Positions 1 through 10,805 are shown, counted from the first letter of the stretch. The stretch: DNA of 64,000 nucleotides from Apoda limacodes (GCA_946406115.1 OX291544.1:8618001-8682000), one strand, 5' to 3'. Translations and numbers: made by a program. The notes: generated by a model from the sequence alone, not told the origin.

Positions 1-840
1 CAAATTTTAATGTTACTAAACATTTTATTTAATTAGTTATTTATGATGAAATATAATGTTTTGAGCCTCAGAACATGGAGTTTCCTTATAACTCTTGTAG
101 TTTTGCAAAATGGACATGTCCCTTATTTCACACTTCACGTAAGTATCTCCTCTTGTTCTCTATGTAACAAAACCCGTAATGGAAGCATTAATTGCTTGAG
201 AATATTCTTCGCACATATCAAGGTCTTCTGAGAAATCAACCAGTTCTGTAATCGTTAAGAGAAAACGATTTGTTTTCTTCGACAAAAGTTTTCCTCACAA
301 ACATGCCTTTTCCTGTAGATGCGATCAAGGAAATGGCGGAACTTTCTTTTTGTGCGTTTATTAGTTAAGTTACTGTCGGGGCCAGTAACGAACGCACAAA
401 TTAACGACATTTACACATAAGTAAAAGATTCGTTGTTACTCTTTAGTGTGGTTTCACTATTGCCTATGGCGTTATTATTAACTTTATCACTACAGACAAA
501 CTACTACACACAAACAGAAACTAAACACAGTTGCAACTACGACTTAACTAAATTAAATTTATTTATTTATAAGACATCGTAGATCGTTTGTTGTTAGTAA
601 TAATTTAATTTAAAAACCATGTTAGTACTTAGTAAGTAACGTAATAGCTAAAACAACGGTTTTGACTTTCAAAGTCCTAGTACATCAATCTTACAAATAC
701 CTACACAAAGAAATACACATTATATACATCATAAATATACGTATACATAAAAATAATCTTTCTTCGTTTGAGACTTCCCAAATGTTATTAGAGTCTTCGA
801 AGAAAACATCCAAACTAATTTAAACATGCATTTTTTTCTA
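1..840. other. AT-rich stretch, no gene recognised
   Basis: I see no exon, transposon end or RNA gene here that I can support. Short open frames exist but have no recognisable domain and no codon pattern that sets them apart from the background. Confidence 0.5.
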
Positions 841-844
841 TAAT

Positions 845-920
845 TAAGGAGTTGCTGTTGAAATCCTACACCAATAACCGAATTAAGGGCGGGTGTAACC
901 GCGGGTAAAAGCTAGTATAT
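845..920 (-). repeat. Dispersed repeat end ('tactagcttttgcccgcgg' family), minus
   Basis: Read on the minus strand this block begins TACTAGCTTTTACCCGCGG and continues with the same order of words as 6200-6278. Related plus-strand starts are seen near 19792, 21747 and 36116. The family is probably the 5' part of a short LINE/SINE-type retroelement that is abundant in moths and butterflies; that class is inferred, while the homology between copies is seen directly. Confidence 0.6.
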
Positions 921-3650
921 CATAAATACCATATTTATGTAAATAAATATTATAATATCAAAGATAATCTTGTATCAATGCTATCATCAATTGATACTCA
1001 GAATCCTGCTGCCACTCTCACGCAGTCTGTTCGTTAGAGAGGCAGATGTTTTTCGCCATTGGCCATATAGCGTGAAACCCACTGATGTACCCCTCGGCCT
1101 TGGCGAACATCGTCGACGCTCTGCAAAAGCGGGGCAACAGCAGCGCCCTGAATTTGTCATTGTACTGAACCCTCAGTAGGTAAATTACTTACCCTCCAGG
1201 TATAGTTAAACTAAAGACTCACCCTAGTGCAATGATGTACATGATGCCTTGAAAAGCATTACTTTCATTATACATCGTAAGAATTATCGTGCCAGCATGT
1301 TCGTCCGAATTGATAGGACCCTGCGCTCCCTCTGCTTATCATCTTGTCCCTCAGGTCATTAGTCACACAATGGCCATCATATTGGTGCCCACTACTAAGA
1401 GCACTACCGTTGAGCTTTATTGGAGGGACTAAAGAGTGAAATTTGGTACCCGCCCTGAAAATATTATACATATATTAAACCATGTGAAGTAGCAAATGAG
1501 TCACATGTACAATTAGTTTTCCGAAGAGCGCTAACAAATCAATCAAATCAAATCAAACGAGAAAAATTGCTTCGGTAGCAAGTACCGCACGAGCTTTCTG
1601 TTGAAAATATTTTTTTTTATATTAGAGAACATACATATTATTATTGCGTCTAAAAAATCAGTTTTTAAGCGATAAAATTAAAAATAGGACCAATCTGTAG
1701 GCTATTCCTTCCCTAAACGTTAAAAAAATCCAAATTGGTTTATAAATGACGGAGTTCTGAGGTAACAAATATAAAAAAAAAAAAACATTTTTAGCGATAA
1801 AAAAGAAACCGCTAAATATGATGGCAAACGATTCAAAACGTAAAGAAAACGCAAATTTAGCGATTTCGATTTTCGGACCAAATATAATAACTTCCCTCAA
1901 GAGATGTAAAAAATCTGGACGTCCAGCGAAAATTGGGCCATCTGGCAACGGTGCTGCCACTACACTGGATGTGTGTGGGTTCACCTTTACTGACGATGTC
2001 TTAAGTCGTGACTCGTGACTAAATTCACGTGCAAATATCTAACAACAACGAACATTCTCAAGCAAGGCTGTTACGTCATCACACCTGACGACACTTGGTT
2101 AACAGGTCACGTCTCCTGCGTGAGGATGGCACGCCAACAATACCTGGTGCTGGTATGTTCGGACACAATAGGAATAAATGATGTACATTGTTTGCTTAAA
2201 ATCACTTTTCCTACAACCATGTCGTTACAAGTGGATTTAGAGTAGTTTTTCTGAAGTTTCCATACAAAATTAAACTTTTTTTAATAGTTTTGGACATTAC
2301 ACACTACGACGTCTGATCACGACTAAGCAAAGCTCGTACTATAGATACCAGCCAACAGATAAAAAAAATACATATTTATACGATTGTTTTGTAAATACAC
2401 ACATATTATACATAGAAAACACCCAGTCTCAAGACAAACAAATTTTCATGATATAAATGACAGAGCCACGAAGCCGGACAAGAAAATGGATCTGTTATGG
2501 TGTCTGGCTATTTATGTATGTCTAATAATGTTTATCGCAGTGTATAATGTCGCTTTAGCTACATACTTTGATATTGTTACAGTATAATATTGATACAGAA
2601 CACATAAAACGATAGGTTTATTAAATAGATTATGTACTTACCTACTGATTACTGAGTCTTGTGCCTGCTCTAGGTCTCCCCGCGGGGGGAGCCACGGTTT
2701 AGGTTGTCGCTCATGGGGACGTCCCTTCGACCAGCGTGAGCCTCGAATCCAATAGTGAGTCAGCGCCAGAAACTTTACTATAACCCAAGATTAACTACTG
2801 CTATAGCTAAGCAAAAGACCAGATGTCCCACAAAACTTGTAACTGTATGATGAATTCATTTAAATCTAATTAATCTACCTATTTATTTCAGAAAAGGCAG
2901 TGAAGGATGGTCTCTTATTAGTGGGGAGGGGTGACTACCTGATAGAGCTTAGAACCGTTCTTTTCCGAAAACAACAAAGAAGGACTACATCTAGTAATGC
3001 ATGATCATCTCGCGGTTTTTACCCTAAACAAATAACATTGATTAAAGTAGCTTTCTGAGAACACTTGAATCGTCAATATAATTTATTTAACAATGTTGAT
3101 TTTTGCCGAAAAGAGCCGGCAAGAAACTAAACTAATAAAAGTAACAATACAATACTTTTTTAATCAACTAATAAGTACACAATCTGTATCATAAAACACT
3201 AAGTAATATAAATAAGTTAATAAAGCTACTAAAAACATATAGTTTTTAAACATTTTTGTTTTTATGCACTCTGTGAAGCGTTAACGATTCTTAACTATAA
3301 TTAGAATGTTATCAATAAAAACACATTTTAAAAATAGGTACACTATTTTACTCTATAGTAGACTGATGTCTGTTTCTTAATGGAACAAAATTTCCTACAC
3401 AAAACCTATTATCAGGCTCTCCAATTTTCATATGAAATAATATATCAAACTTGGCGAAGGCTTCCGATGAATCACCAGTAGACACATGTCAGAAGTATAC
3501 AACAATCCATCAATCCCATTAATGACTTCGCTTCTTTCTCGAATGTACATTAAGCACGAGCTAAAAGCTTAAGCGATACCCTCGATTTCCATATCACTTG
3601 GCGGCAACAATGGCGATCAATCAAGAGCTCGCCGGGTCTGTCTGAACGGT
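921..3650. other. Long stretch without a supported gene
   Basis: Several 60-110 codon frames occur (for example 970-1179, 1818-2018 and 2015-2245), but none has a recognisable domain, flanking splice signals that fit, or a homolog I can name. The only structured piece is the GC-rich block near 2676-2745, listed separately. The rest is AT-rich and appears to be decayed repeat DNA. Confidence 0.45.
2676..2745 (+). repeat. GC-rich dispersed block, copy 1
   Basis: The segment with GGGGGGAGCCACGGTTTAGG followed by 'gttgtcgctc' is repeated at 40905-40985 as GGGGGGAGCCACGGCTTGGG followed by the same word. It is probably a scrap of a larger mobile element, perhaps a LINE 5' region, but neither copy keeps enough to classify it. 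Confidence 0.6.
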
Positions 3651-3659
3651 CCGCCACTG

Positions 3660-3712
3660 ATACTCAATCGAAGCAATTAGTCGCTATATTGACTTTTGTA
3701 GGGATTTTACGG
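3660..3712 (+). repeat. Direct repeat flanking the minisatellite, left copy
   Basis: This stretch ('ctcaatcgaagcaattag', then 'atattgacttttgtaggg') matches 4297-4345 ('ctcaataggagcaaattatt', then 'atattgacttccgtagag') in the same orientation. The two copies bracket the 18-bp tandem array, so the array lies inside or between copies of one element. Confidence 0.6.
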
Positions 3713-3807
3713 AAATAGTTGGTCAAAAAAAAATTTATATCTCATTGGTCTACATTGTACAGTTCGTTTGCTTTTATTCGTATTTACGAGTTCATGGATA
3801 GTTTAGG

Positions 3808-4173
3808 TTAGACATACGAACAAAATTAGACATACGAACAAAATAAGACATAAGAACAAAATAAGACATACGAACAAAATAAGACATACGAACAAAATAA
3901 GACATGCGAACTAAATCAGATATAGGTGGAAACAAAAATAGGCATACGAACAAAATACGACATACCAACAAAACGAGACATACGAACAAAATTATTCATA
4001 CCAACAAAACTATACATACGAACAAATTACGACATACGAACTAAAAAGGACATACTAGCAAAAGTAGTCATACGAACAAAATAAGACATAACAACAAAAC
4101 TTGACATACAAACAAAACTAGACATACAAACAAAATTAGACATACAAACAAAATACGACATACGAACAAAATT
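3808..4173 (+). repeat. 18-bp minisatellite, about 20 units
   Basis: Tandem array of the unit GACATACGAACAAAATWA, about 20 copies with point variation. Because 18 is a multiple of three, all minus-strand copies stay in one phase and read as a hexapeptide repeat (Ser/Asn-Tyr/Asn-Phe-Val-Arg/Cys-Met). No flanking coding sequence or splice sites support translation, so the open frames at 3792-3989 and 4027-4278 are best taken as by-products of the repeat. Unit divergence rises in the middle (3940-4070). Confidence 0.95.
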
Positions 4174-4296
4174 CGCAAGATAAGTACAGCAGCAGATTAA
4201 GGAAAGGGGATAATATGTAGATTTACATTTAACTAAGCGACGGTAACAAAAGCGATTAATGAAGGGACTGAGAACCATCTGTACGATCTCCCGCTA

Positions 4297-4345
4297 ACCC
4301 TCAATAGGAGCAAATTATTCGCCATATTGACTTCCGTAGAGGAAT
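4297..4345 (+). repeat. Direct repeat flanking the minisatellite, right copy
   Basis: Partner of the repeat at 3660-3712, in the same orientation, with about one mismatch in five bases. See the minisatellite entry. Confidence 0.6.
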
Positions 4346-4713
4346 TAGATGATTTTGTTTTATACTTTTTTATTTACTATTCGAAGAAAGCGGATTTCAA
4401 AAATTTTATTGAACGAAATATGAAACTTGTTATAAGGTATTGTTAGAACGTTTTGTATTGTTGCTATAATAAACGTGTATCTCTGAGTTTTAGATAGCGT
4501 ATCTGTTAAAATTACATATATAATTAATTTATATATGACATTACATCAGATATATTTATTTATTTAGTTAGACCCAAGAAACTGCATGTTATTTAATTGA
4601 AATTTACTGATAACATTTCGACAAAGATTAAAATTAAAATGTAGATGTACTTACACCCTTTTAGATGTGGAAACAGCATTTTTAAGTTTTTTAAATTGAC
4701 AAATATCAAGGGG

Positions 4714-5262
4714 TATGAAATACATAAAAGCATTCGTAGTTATTTTAATGTACATAGTATTTAGTTTAGTATTAGTGTTTATTCAATCTATTTTAGTATT
4801 TAATTTGTTGAACATTTCTAAAGTATTTTCTTTTAAAATGTTGTTTTCCGATATACCTATCAAATCTTTTCAACCGACTTCAAAAAAGGAGGAGGTTCTT
4901 AATTCGGATGTTTATATTTTATTTATGTATGTTCGGTTATAACTTCGTCATATTATAAACGAATTTGCAAAAACTCTTTTTTTGATTAAAAGGGGTTTGT
5001 TCCTAAGTAATAATTTTTAAGTTTTCCGTGTTTATATATGACGGAGTTATGGCCGAACATACATAAAAAAAATAAAAATATCCAAATTGAGAAACTCCTC
5101 CTTTTTTGAAGTCGGTTAACAAGATTTATATCGGAAAACAACATTTTAAAAGAAAAGACTTAAGAAATGTTTAACAAAATAAATACTTATATAGATGGAA
5201 TAAACACTAATACTAAACTAAATACTTTAAAATAACAACGAATGCTTTAATGTATTTTTTAT
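4714..5262. mobile_element. Foldback element with ~240-bp arms
   Basis: The left arm (4714-4957) and right arm (about 5035-5262) are inverted copies of each other along nearly their full length, with a spacer of about 75 bases. Each arm contains the widespread word ACCGACTTCAAAAAAGGAGG near its inner part, followed by 'tatgtatgttcgg'. No transposase frame is present, so this is a non-autonomous foldback/MITE, or two head-to-head copies of the dispersed family also seen at 14640-14745, 23905-24125 and 27770-27990. The 75-codon frame at 4715-4942 is part of the left arm, not a gene. Confidence 0.85.
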
Positions 5263-5269
5263 TTTTATA

Positions 5270-5400
5270 CTAATAAGGTGGCAAACAAGCTTACGGTCCG
5301 CTTTATGGTAAGCTGTCACCGTAGCCTAGGGACGCTTGCAACACCAGGGTTATCACTCGCGCGTTGCCGACCCTTGAGAAATCTTATAACTTCTTTCTCG
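5270..5400 (+). repeat. SINE/MITE-like dispersed repeat ('ggtggcaaac')
   Basis: Begins GGTGGCAAACAAGCTTACGG and runs through 'gtaagctgtcaccgtagcc' and 'caacaccagggttatcac'. Related ends occur on the minus strand near 23380-23440 and 59020-59085. It has no coding capacity. The family assignment is from memory of lepidopteran repeats and should be taken as tentative. Confidence 0.6.
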
Positions 5401-6190
5401 AAGAACCCCATACTGTAGTCTAATAATAAATATTTCATACATCTAATGTAAAATATAATATAATATGTAAATTTATGTATTTATTTAGGCCTATAAAGGA
5501 CGTACATCTTTAAGAGTTAAAGTAAACAGAACAAAACCTTTACAAAAACAACTCACTTTCGGTCCCTTGTAATCTCTTTTCTTAATCTTTGGTCCAGTGG
5601 TGTTACTTCTGTATTGTTCGTACGTACATTAAAAAATTATAATTCTTACTATTACATGTATCCTTGACTGATTAATTATATATCTATACCTAACTTTGTC
5701 AGCAAACCTACATTAATAGGTATGCCTTTCAGCTCAATTGGATACCAGCCAGTAAAGTCAAAAATGTTTTGCAAATTTTGAAATAGAAAACTTACATACA
5801 AAGTAATCTTTTTATAATCCTTCATAGAACACTGAGTTAAGTGTTTTCTTCTCCTTGAAGTCGAATGGCAAAAATTTGCTGCAAATATGCGAGACAATTA
5901 TGTTTGAGCCAAGCTTCATGTTCTGCAAAGGATTTTTTCTACTTCCTGCAATAGAAAGCTCCAAAGTTTCATACGTTTCGGGAAATTTCGGGAAAAACGA
6001 AACTGTTTGAGCCCCAGTGTGACATAACTCCCAGGTCAGTTCAAAAAACTGAAATTGCATTTCGTATATTTTAAGCGCGGCCGTAGAAGAATAATATGAC
6101 GTCGCCTCGAATAACTTAGATTCTGCTGGAATAACTTAGATTAATATTTCACGTGGACGAACAAGCTACTTAGTAAAAAAAAAACTTCCT
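5401..6190. other. Stretch without a supported gene
   Basis: Two overlapping minus-strand frames (5676-5897 and 5812-6060) cover part of this stretch, but they lack recognisable motifs. I see no splice pair that would join them to anything. Confidence 0.4.
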
Positions 6191-6199
6191 TACAACAAT

Positions 6200-6278
6200 C
6201 AAGGAGTTGCCTGAGGTAGGGATCTCACGTTGATAACCGAAATTAGCGCGAGCGGAACCGCTGACAAAAGCTAGTATC
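6200..6278 (-). repeat. Dispersed repeat end ('tactagcttttgtcagcgg'), minus
   Basis: Second minus-strand copy of the block at 845-920, sharing the order 'ggagttgc', 'ataaccgaa' and 'aaaagctagtat' on the plus strand. The remainder of the element cannot be followed upstream. Confidence 0.6.
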
Positions 6279-6577
6279 ATTTTATATTCAAGAACAGCAG
6301 GAAATCCATTTGTTTGAGTGCGCAAGCAATTCCTGTAATTAGATTTCTCTCTCCACAGCAAATTATCGACAGCAAAATTTGTTTCATTTTTTTTTTAGGG
6401 TTACGTACGTCTGAATGAAAGAATAGAACATACTATGATCGCTCGTCTGTCTGTATATTACAAAGAATTCACGCTTATAAGCATAATTATAGGTACGCAT
6501 AATATGTAGGAGACGAAGAACAACATATTTTGACGTAACACTTTGTATACATGATTATTATAGAATCTTTTTAGTAA

Positions 6578-7285
6578 AAAAAAACCAGTCAATTGCGAGT
6601 CGGATTCGCGCACCGAGGGTTCCAAGATAAACTTAACTTTTACGCTAGGAAACTGTTGTCCCTCATACATCGAAATAGGTCGCGGTTAGTTATTTTTGTG
6701 ATGTAACTACACATTTACGGGTCTGTGATTTTTTCCTTTACTTGTGCTACATGGCTTTCCCCCTTGCCAAATTTCATGATTTTAAGTCAATGGGACGTAC
6801 CCTATAGGTTTTGTTTTGATACCCTTGCGAGCGTTAAAATATGCGGCTTATGCGTAACGTAAACAGCTGTATATTTTATTGCGTTGACTTAGAAGTTTGA
6901 TTTTTTTACTGCTCCAAGGAATTGCAGTCCTAAATATTTGATATTAATTTCAGCTTAAAACCTCCACGCGTTCTTGAGAAAAAGGGTCTTGACAGACGGA
7001 CGGACAACAAAGTTATCCTATAGGAGTTCCGTTTTTTTCCGTCTGTCCGTCCGTCCGTCCGTCTGTCACCAGGCTATATCTCATGAACCGTGATAGTTAG
7101 ACAGTTTAAATTTTCACAGAAGATGTATTTCTGTTGCCGCTATAACAGCAAATACTAAAAACAGAATAAAATAAATATTTAAGGGGGTTCCCATTACAAC
7201 AAACGTGATTTTTTTGCCATTTTTTATAGATAATGGTACGGAACCCTTCGTGCGCGAGTCCGACTCGCACTTGGCAGATTTTTTC
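6578..7285. mobile_element. ~700-bp MITE-like element, terminal inverted repeats
   Basis: The left end carries 'gcgagtcggattcgcgcacc' followed by 'gagggttcc'; the right end carries the inverse ('ggaacccttcgtgcgcgag', then 'tccgactcgcacttgg'). Inside are a (GTCC)n tract near 7035-7065 and a 'gacagacggacgg' run, both typical of this abundant family. No transposase frame is visible. Other copies or pieces: 15195-15450, 20949-21040, 24980-25212, 26385-26590, 27305-27420, 50640-51580 and 55545-55985. Confidence 0.75.
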
Positions 7286-7299
7286 TTTTCAGAACCCTA

Positions 7300-7845
7300 A
7301 AAATACAAATATTTATGTAAGCGAAGCCAAAATAGGATCCCACATAAATAAGTAAGTACCAATTTACACAAAAAACATTGCATACACACACATACTCATT
7401 TACGCTACAATTTTAACATTTTAATGTTAATTTGTCCTAAAATAACACAGATTTTATAACCATCAGCTAATAATTAGAGAAGGCTGAAGGATATCAAGGG
7501 CTACCGCCACGCTAACAAAAGATCTGGAAAACCATCCTACATCGATCCGTTCTGGACCCGGATTAAAATAATCCGCTAATAAATAATAAAACAATACTTT
7601 TAAATTCCTGCACATTGTTAGTCTAATGTATACACAGTTAAGGCCCCCTAAGTTATGTCGCGAGTTATTACTTTCAACGCAAAAACAAGCAATGTTATTG
7701 AAATAATAGATTGTTCATTGTTGAAATAGTGCTTGTATAGAGCTTCACTAAAAACGAAAATCGCGAAATAGAAATTTAATCACATAATTAAATAAAAAAT
7801 AGAAACACGAAAAACTTATGATAACCCGGTATTCGAATTCGGTAA
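7300..7845. other. Stretch without a supported gene
   Basis: AT-rich DNA with no exon or element end that I can name. A short GC-richer patch at 7480-7560 resembles decayed retroelement sequence but gives no readable motif. Confidence 0.4.
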
Positions 7846-7854
7846 TCGAATGTT

Positions 7855-8080
7855 TTTTCGTAGTCCAAGGCAAAGTGGCTGATGATACTCTTCTATCTTC
7901 AATATAATTTGCCGCAGTACCTGAATGTGGTCTTTGGTGCTACAGCCTTTTCGAAATACAGTCTGTTCCGGAGGCTGAAAATCGTGAAGTCTCTGGGGAG
8001 ATGACTTGTGATAACTCTGGAGAACTACTTATAGACGAAGCTTAGTAATGAGATCAGCCTGTAATTCTTCAAATAGAATC
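7855..8080 (-). pseudogene. RTE-type LINE reverse transcriptase fragment (decayed)
   Basis: The minus-strand translation contains a reverse-transcriptase stretch of the type QPPEQTVFRKGCSTKDHIQV followed by LRQI...EEYHQPLCL. This corresponds to the 'EQAGFR.G.ST.DHI' block of RTE-clade LINEs and aligns with the better preserved copy at 47048-47340 here. The N-terminal side is broken by a stop. It is a transposon remnant, not a host gene. Confidence 0.75.
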
Positions 8081-8247
8081 ATGAAACATCAACGCTACGC
8101 TTCAGGCGTAGTTCCGTCGTAGTAGTTCTCCTCCTTACCAGCTCACCTGCACGGACTCCCTGCTGAATAACGGAAGAGGATCTGGCGACCGAACAGTGGC
8201 CATATAACCACTCTATAGCTAGCCAGCAACAAATAAATAACACTCAC

Positions 8248-8287
8248 CCGTTACGAGTAGCAGCGTGACCGGAAGGAGGTTTGGCAT
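8248..8287 (-). CDS. Candidate first coding exon, signal-peptide start (minus)
   Basis: On the minus strand an ATG at 8287 opens MPNLLPVTLLLVT and runs straight into a consensus donor GTGAGT (8247-8242), leaving one base (phase 1). Basic/polar residues are few, and the hydrophobic LLPVTLLLV core fits the start of a secretory signal peptide. A TATA-like GTATTTAA lies upstream (8348-8341). No downstream exon could be placed. The exon is short and lies between two RTE LINE scraps, so chance occurrence is possible. It would be divergent from the exon at 9168 with about 880 bp between starts. Confidence 0.35.
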
Positions 8288-8464
8288 TGCGATGAACAAG
8301 ACGTCTGCACACACCGTTTGCATTAAGGGCAAAACTTGAATTAAATACACAGATATCAGGTAGCTCTACTATCCCAGGCTACGGTCACAGTCTTGGTAAC
8401 GGTACGGCCGGAGGATCTAGGATCCCGGATATATTTTCATAACGACGTATAATAAATAGCAGGA

Positions 8465-8690
8465 CACTGAGGACAGATGTGAGGCTTATAGAACTAGAGA
8501 TAGAACTAAAAAAGTCAAATGGAACGTACTCGACAGAGGTCTCAAGAGAGAGAACATTGGAGTAACCTATTTTAGCAACCCAAGAACAACAAAGCCCCAG
8601 GTGAAGAAGGTAGCGGAGCTGTTGAGAGCCGGTGGAACCATAGTTATAACAAAATTATGGGAACTCTTTAATGCTGTTGCTGTTTGTGTT
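8465..8690 (+). pseudogene. RTE-type LINE fragment (decayed), plus
   Basis: The plus strand encodes, across a frameshift, 'NNKAPGEEG' and 'AELLRAGGTIVITKLWELFN'. This is the fingers region of an RTE reverse transcriptase and parallels 'NNKAPGDNG...ELLKAGGKPV' of the copy at 46765. It is in opposite orientation to the fragment at 7855-8080, so the two are separate insertions or the result of a rearrangement. Confidence 0.7.
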
Positions 8691-9127
8691 TAATGCTCTT
8701 TAACACAACGAAACTACGAATGAGATCCTATTGAACGAAAAATTGACTTACGTTCCCACAAAATCAGTTTTGTATTTTATATCTTTCTGGACCTCTAGTA
8801 CACTCTTAAATATTCTTTCTATATCGGAACTCCAATAGGCTGGCGTGGTGGAATATAACTTCTTCTAAAACGAGAGGTCTCTGCCCTTGCAGTACGGCGT
8901 ATTACGTACTTTTGCCTCCAGCTCTAATACTTCGGCTAGTCGAGTTGAGTATAAAACTGATGATCAGCTTCCTGGCAATTGAAACAAAGGGCAAAAGTAC
9001 GTAGCGTGACCTCAAACAATGAGCTGATCTCAATAAAGGGGCATACTGATACGTATGCGACGGTTATTCAATTGTCAAGGCTGTAGCAAATCAGGTAAAT
9101 GATAGACCGTGGGCAGTCATGGCCACC

Positions 9128-9162
9128 TATATATAGAGCTGGTTGAATGGACCGATGCAGTA
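9128..9162 (+). promoter_or_regulatory. TATA box and initiator for the exon at 9168
   Basis: TATATATAG starts at 9128 and an arthropod-type initiator core (TGCAGT, A at 9159) follows at a spacing of 31 bases from the first T of the TATA box to the A, the canonical distance. The ATG lies only 9 bases after the predicted start site, giving a very short leader. A 14-bp perfect inverted repeat (8903-8916 and 8990-9003) lies about 125 bp further upstream. Confidence 0.55.
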
Positions 9163-9167
9163 CTAAA

Positions 9168-9237
9168 ATGGGTTTTCTGACAGTGGTTGTGTTTGCTGGT
9201 GTTCTGGTAGCAGGAAGCCATGGGGCGCCTAGCGACC
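9168..9237 (+). CDS. First coding exon of a secreted protein
   Basis: The ATG at 9168 opens MGFLTVVVFAGVLVAG, followed by SHGAPSD, then a strong donor GTGAGT at 9238; one base is left over (phase 1). The residues form a textbook signal peptide: short polar start, a 12-residue hydrophobic core and a small-residue cleavage region near AGSHGA. The core promoter just upstream fits. The next exon is not certain: 58553-58612 has a matching phase but lies 49 kb away. The mature protein, and hence its function, cannot be told from this exon. Confidence 0.65.
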
Positions 9238-9239
9238 GT

Positions 9240-9640
9240 GAGTTTAACGTTTAAAGAGTTTAAGTTGTCTATTTAGATAATATTTAAGTTTGTTTTTATG
9301 GTTGTCATTTAACGAAAGGTCGACAAATTAAGTGATGAATGTGAAATGAAAATTAAGGGTCTGTCATGGTATTTGTTCACTTATGACTGACTGCCTAAAA
9401 CTAGTAAGCGATTTGTTAAAACTGGCTCAGAAGTTTGTTAGGTATATTAACCATTTACCATTGCAAAACATGCGTGAAAATTTTAAGGAAATAAAGCACA
9501 GTGGGTTTTGCAGGTATTAATTAATAAGTAAAATAAAAAACGGCGCGAAATGTGTAAAAGATATTCAACGCAAAGTCAGAATTTTAAACTCAAGTAGGTA
9601 TACAGTAACTGCTAAAGATTTTGCCTCAGCTACTAAAATT
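9240..9640 (+). other. Likely intron of the secreted-protein gene
   Basis: It follows the donor at 9238. No polypyrimidine-plus-AG acceptor followed by an open, phase-compatible exon is convincing here; the only TTTTGCAG (near 9505) leads into a stop-rich sequence. Confidence 0.4.
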
Positions 9641-9689
9641 ATCTCGTTAATTCAACAAGACAAATCCGAGCCCAACATAAACGCTGAAG

Positions 9690-10805
9690 TAATATTAGAA
9701 TAAATTCATAAGGCTAAAGAAAAAAGTCTTGCAACTCGCCTTTCTAAATCTAAAACACCTCGAACTTCCGCAACTTCCAACCAAAGTGCTAGTTTTTTCT
9801 TGCCGAAGAAGTTGCATTGGACTGTAATGATGTAGTAATTCCTAGCAATGAGCATGAGCCCCTCGAGCCACATAGTTCCATCTCTCTCTCTGAACAAAAC
9901 CTTAACATTCTTACCACTGAAATAATTACTGATGCCAGTATTCATTCTGTTGAGGGAAATCCTGAAAATATAAGTTTTTCTGATTGCGGGTCACATATAT
10001 ATCGCTCAACAATATAGCATTGATGATGTTTGATGAAGTGTCACAAAATAATAATAAATCACACAGTGACCAGTCTGGGTCTGAAAAACAGTGCAGATCA
10101 TTTACAGTATCAGCCGAAATCTATCATGTGCAGTAAGAAAAAGCAGATACACCTACTACAGTTATGTTAAGTGAACCATTCAACGAAAATATAATCATAA
10201 AAAACTAATAAAACATTAAGATCTTCAGATGGATGAGATCTCTTATAATGAAATAGTAATAATTGAGGATATTGACGCAGAAGTGGATAAAACCAGGCAA
10301 TTCAAGGACTCTCAGATAGATGAGAAGACAGATAAAATTCAGCACAAGTTATCTTTTGATGACGCCTTTGAGTAAAATTTTCTTTATCCTGATCCACAAA
10401 TTCCAAGAATAAATAAAAGAAATAGATCTAAGTTACCTAGTACTATTTCTTCGAGTGCATGGAGGGAGTTTTACATCAAGAAAGATGAAGACAAAGAAAA
10501 CAAACTAAACGAAAAAAGACGCAGAACGCAATTGGGAAGGTGAAAAAGAAAGTAAAAGTAAAGAAAAACTAAGCAAAGTATTAAAGAAAAAGAAAAATTC
10601 ACAGAAGAGCAGCTCAAAAAAGATGCTTATCTAATCTTCGCAATACAAAATTATAAAATGTAGTGAATGTTCCGAAGATTTGGTCAGCGACGTAGAGGAC
10701 GACTTAGAAAAAAACATTGGATGTGATCATTGTGAAATGTACTTATTTAAAAAATAATCCATATGCAGAAGCGGCACAATTCGAATATGTTGCCCATATT
10801 GTAAG
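9690..10805 (+). pseudogene. Remnant of a transposon-type ORF ending in a PHD finger
   Basis: The segment is read in several frames broken by stops. Recognisable parts in order: a low-complexity acidic/polar region (9817-10017 open), 'SLDDAFE'-like acidic stretches, 'STISSSAWREFYIKKDEDKE' (10440-10500), a lysine/arginine-rich coiled region, then KCSECSEDLVSDVEDDLEKN with following GCDHCE and, after a frameshift, a terminal CCPYC. The Cys spacing is that of a PHD-type zinc finger. Insect pogo/Tigger- and jerky-like transposases and their domesticated relatives often end this way; the parent family is inferred. No catalytic part is seen upstream. Confidence 0.6.

Noticed and set aside
3792..4278. 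Two minus-strand open frames with repeated FVRMS hexapeptides
   Set aside because: They are the translation of the 18-bp minisatellite; openness follows from the unit length and there are no gene signals around them.
4715..4942. 75-codon hydrophobic frame that could be a small membrane protein
   Set aside because: It lies wholly in the left arm of the foldback element and its inverse counterpart is not open in a comparable way.
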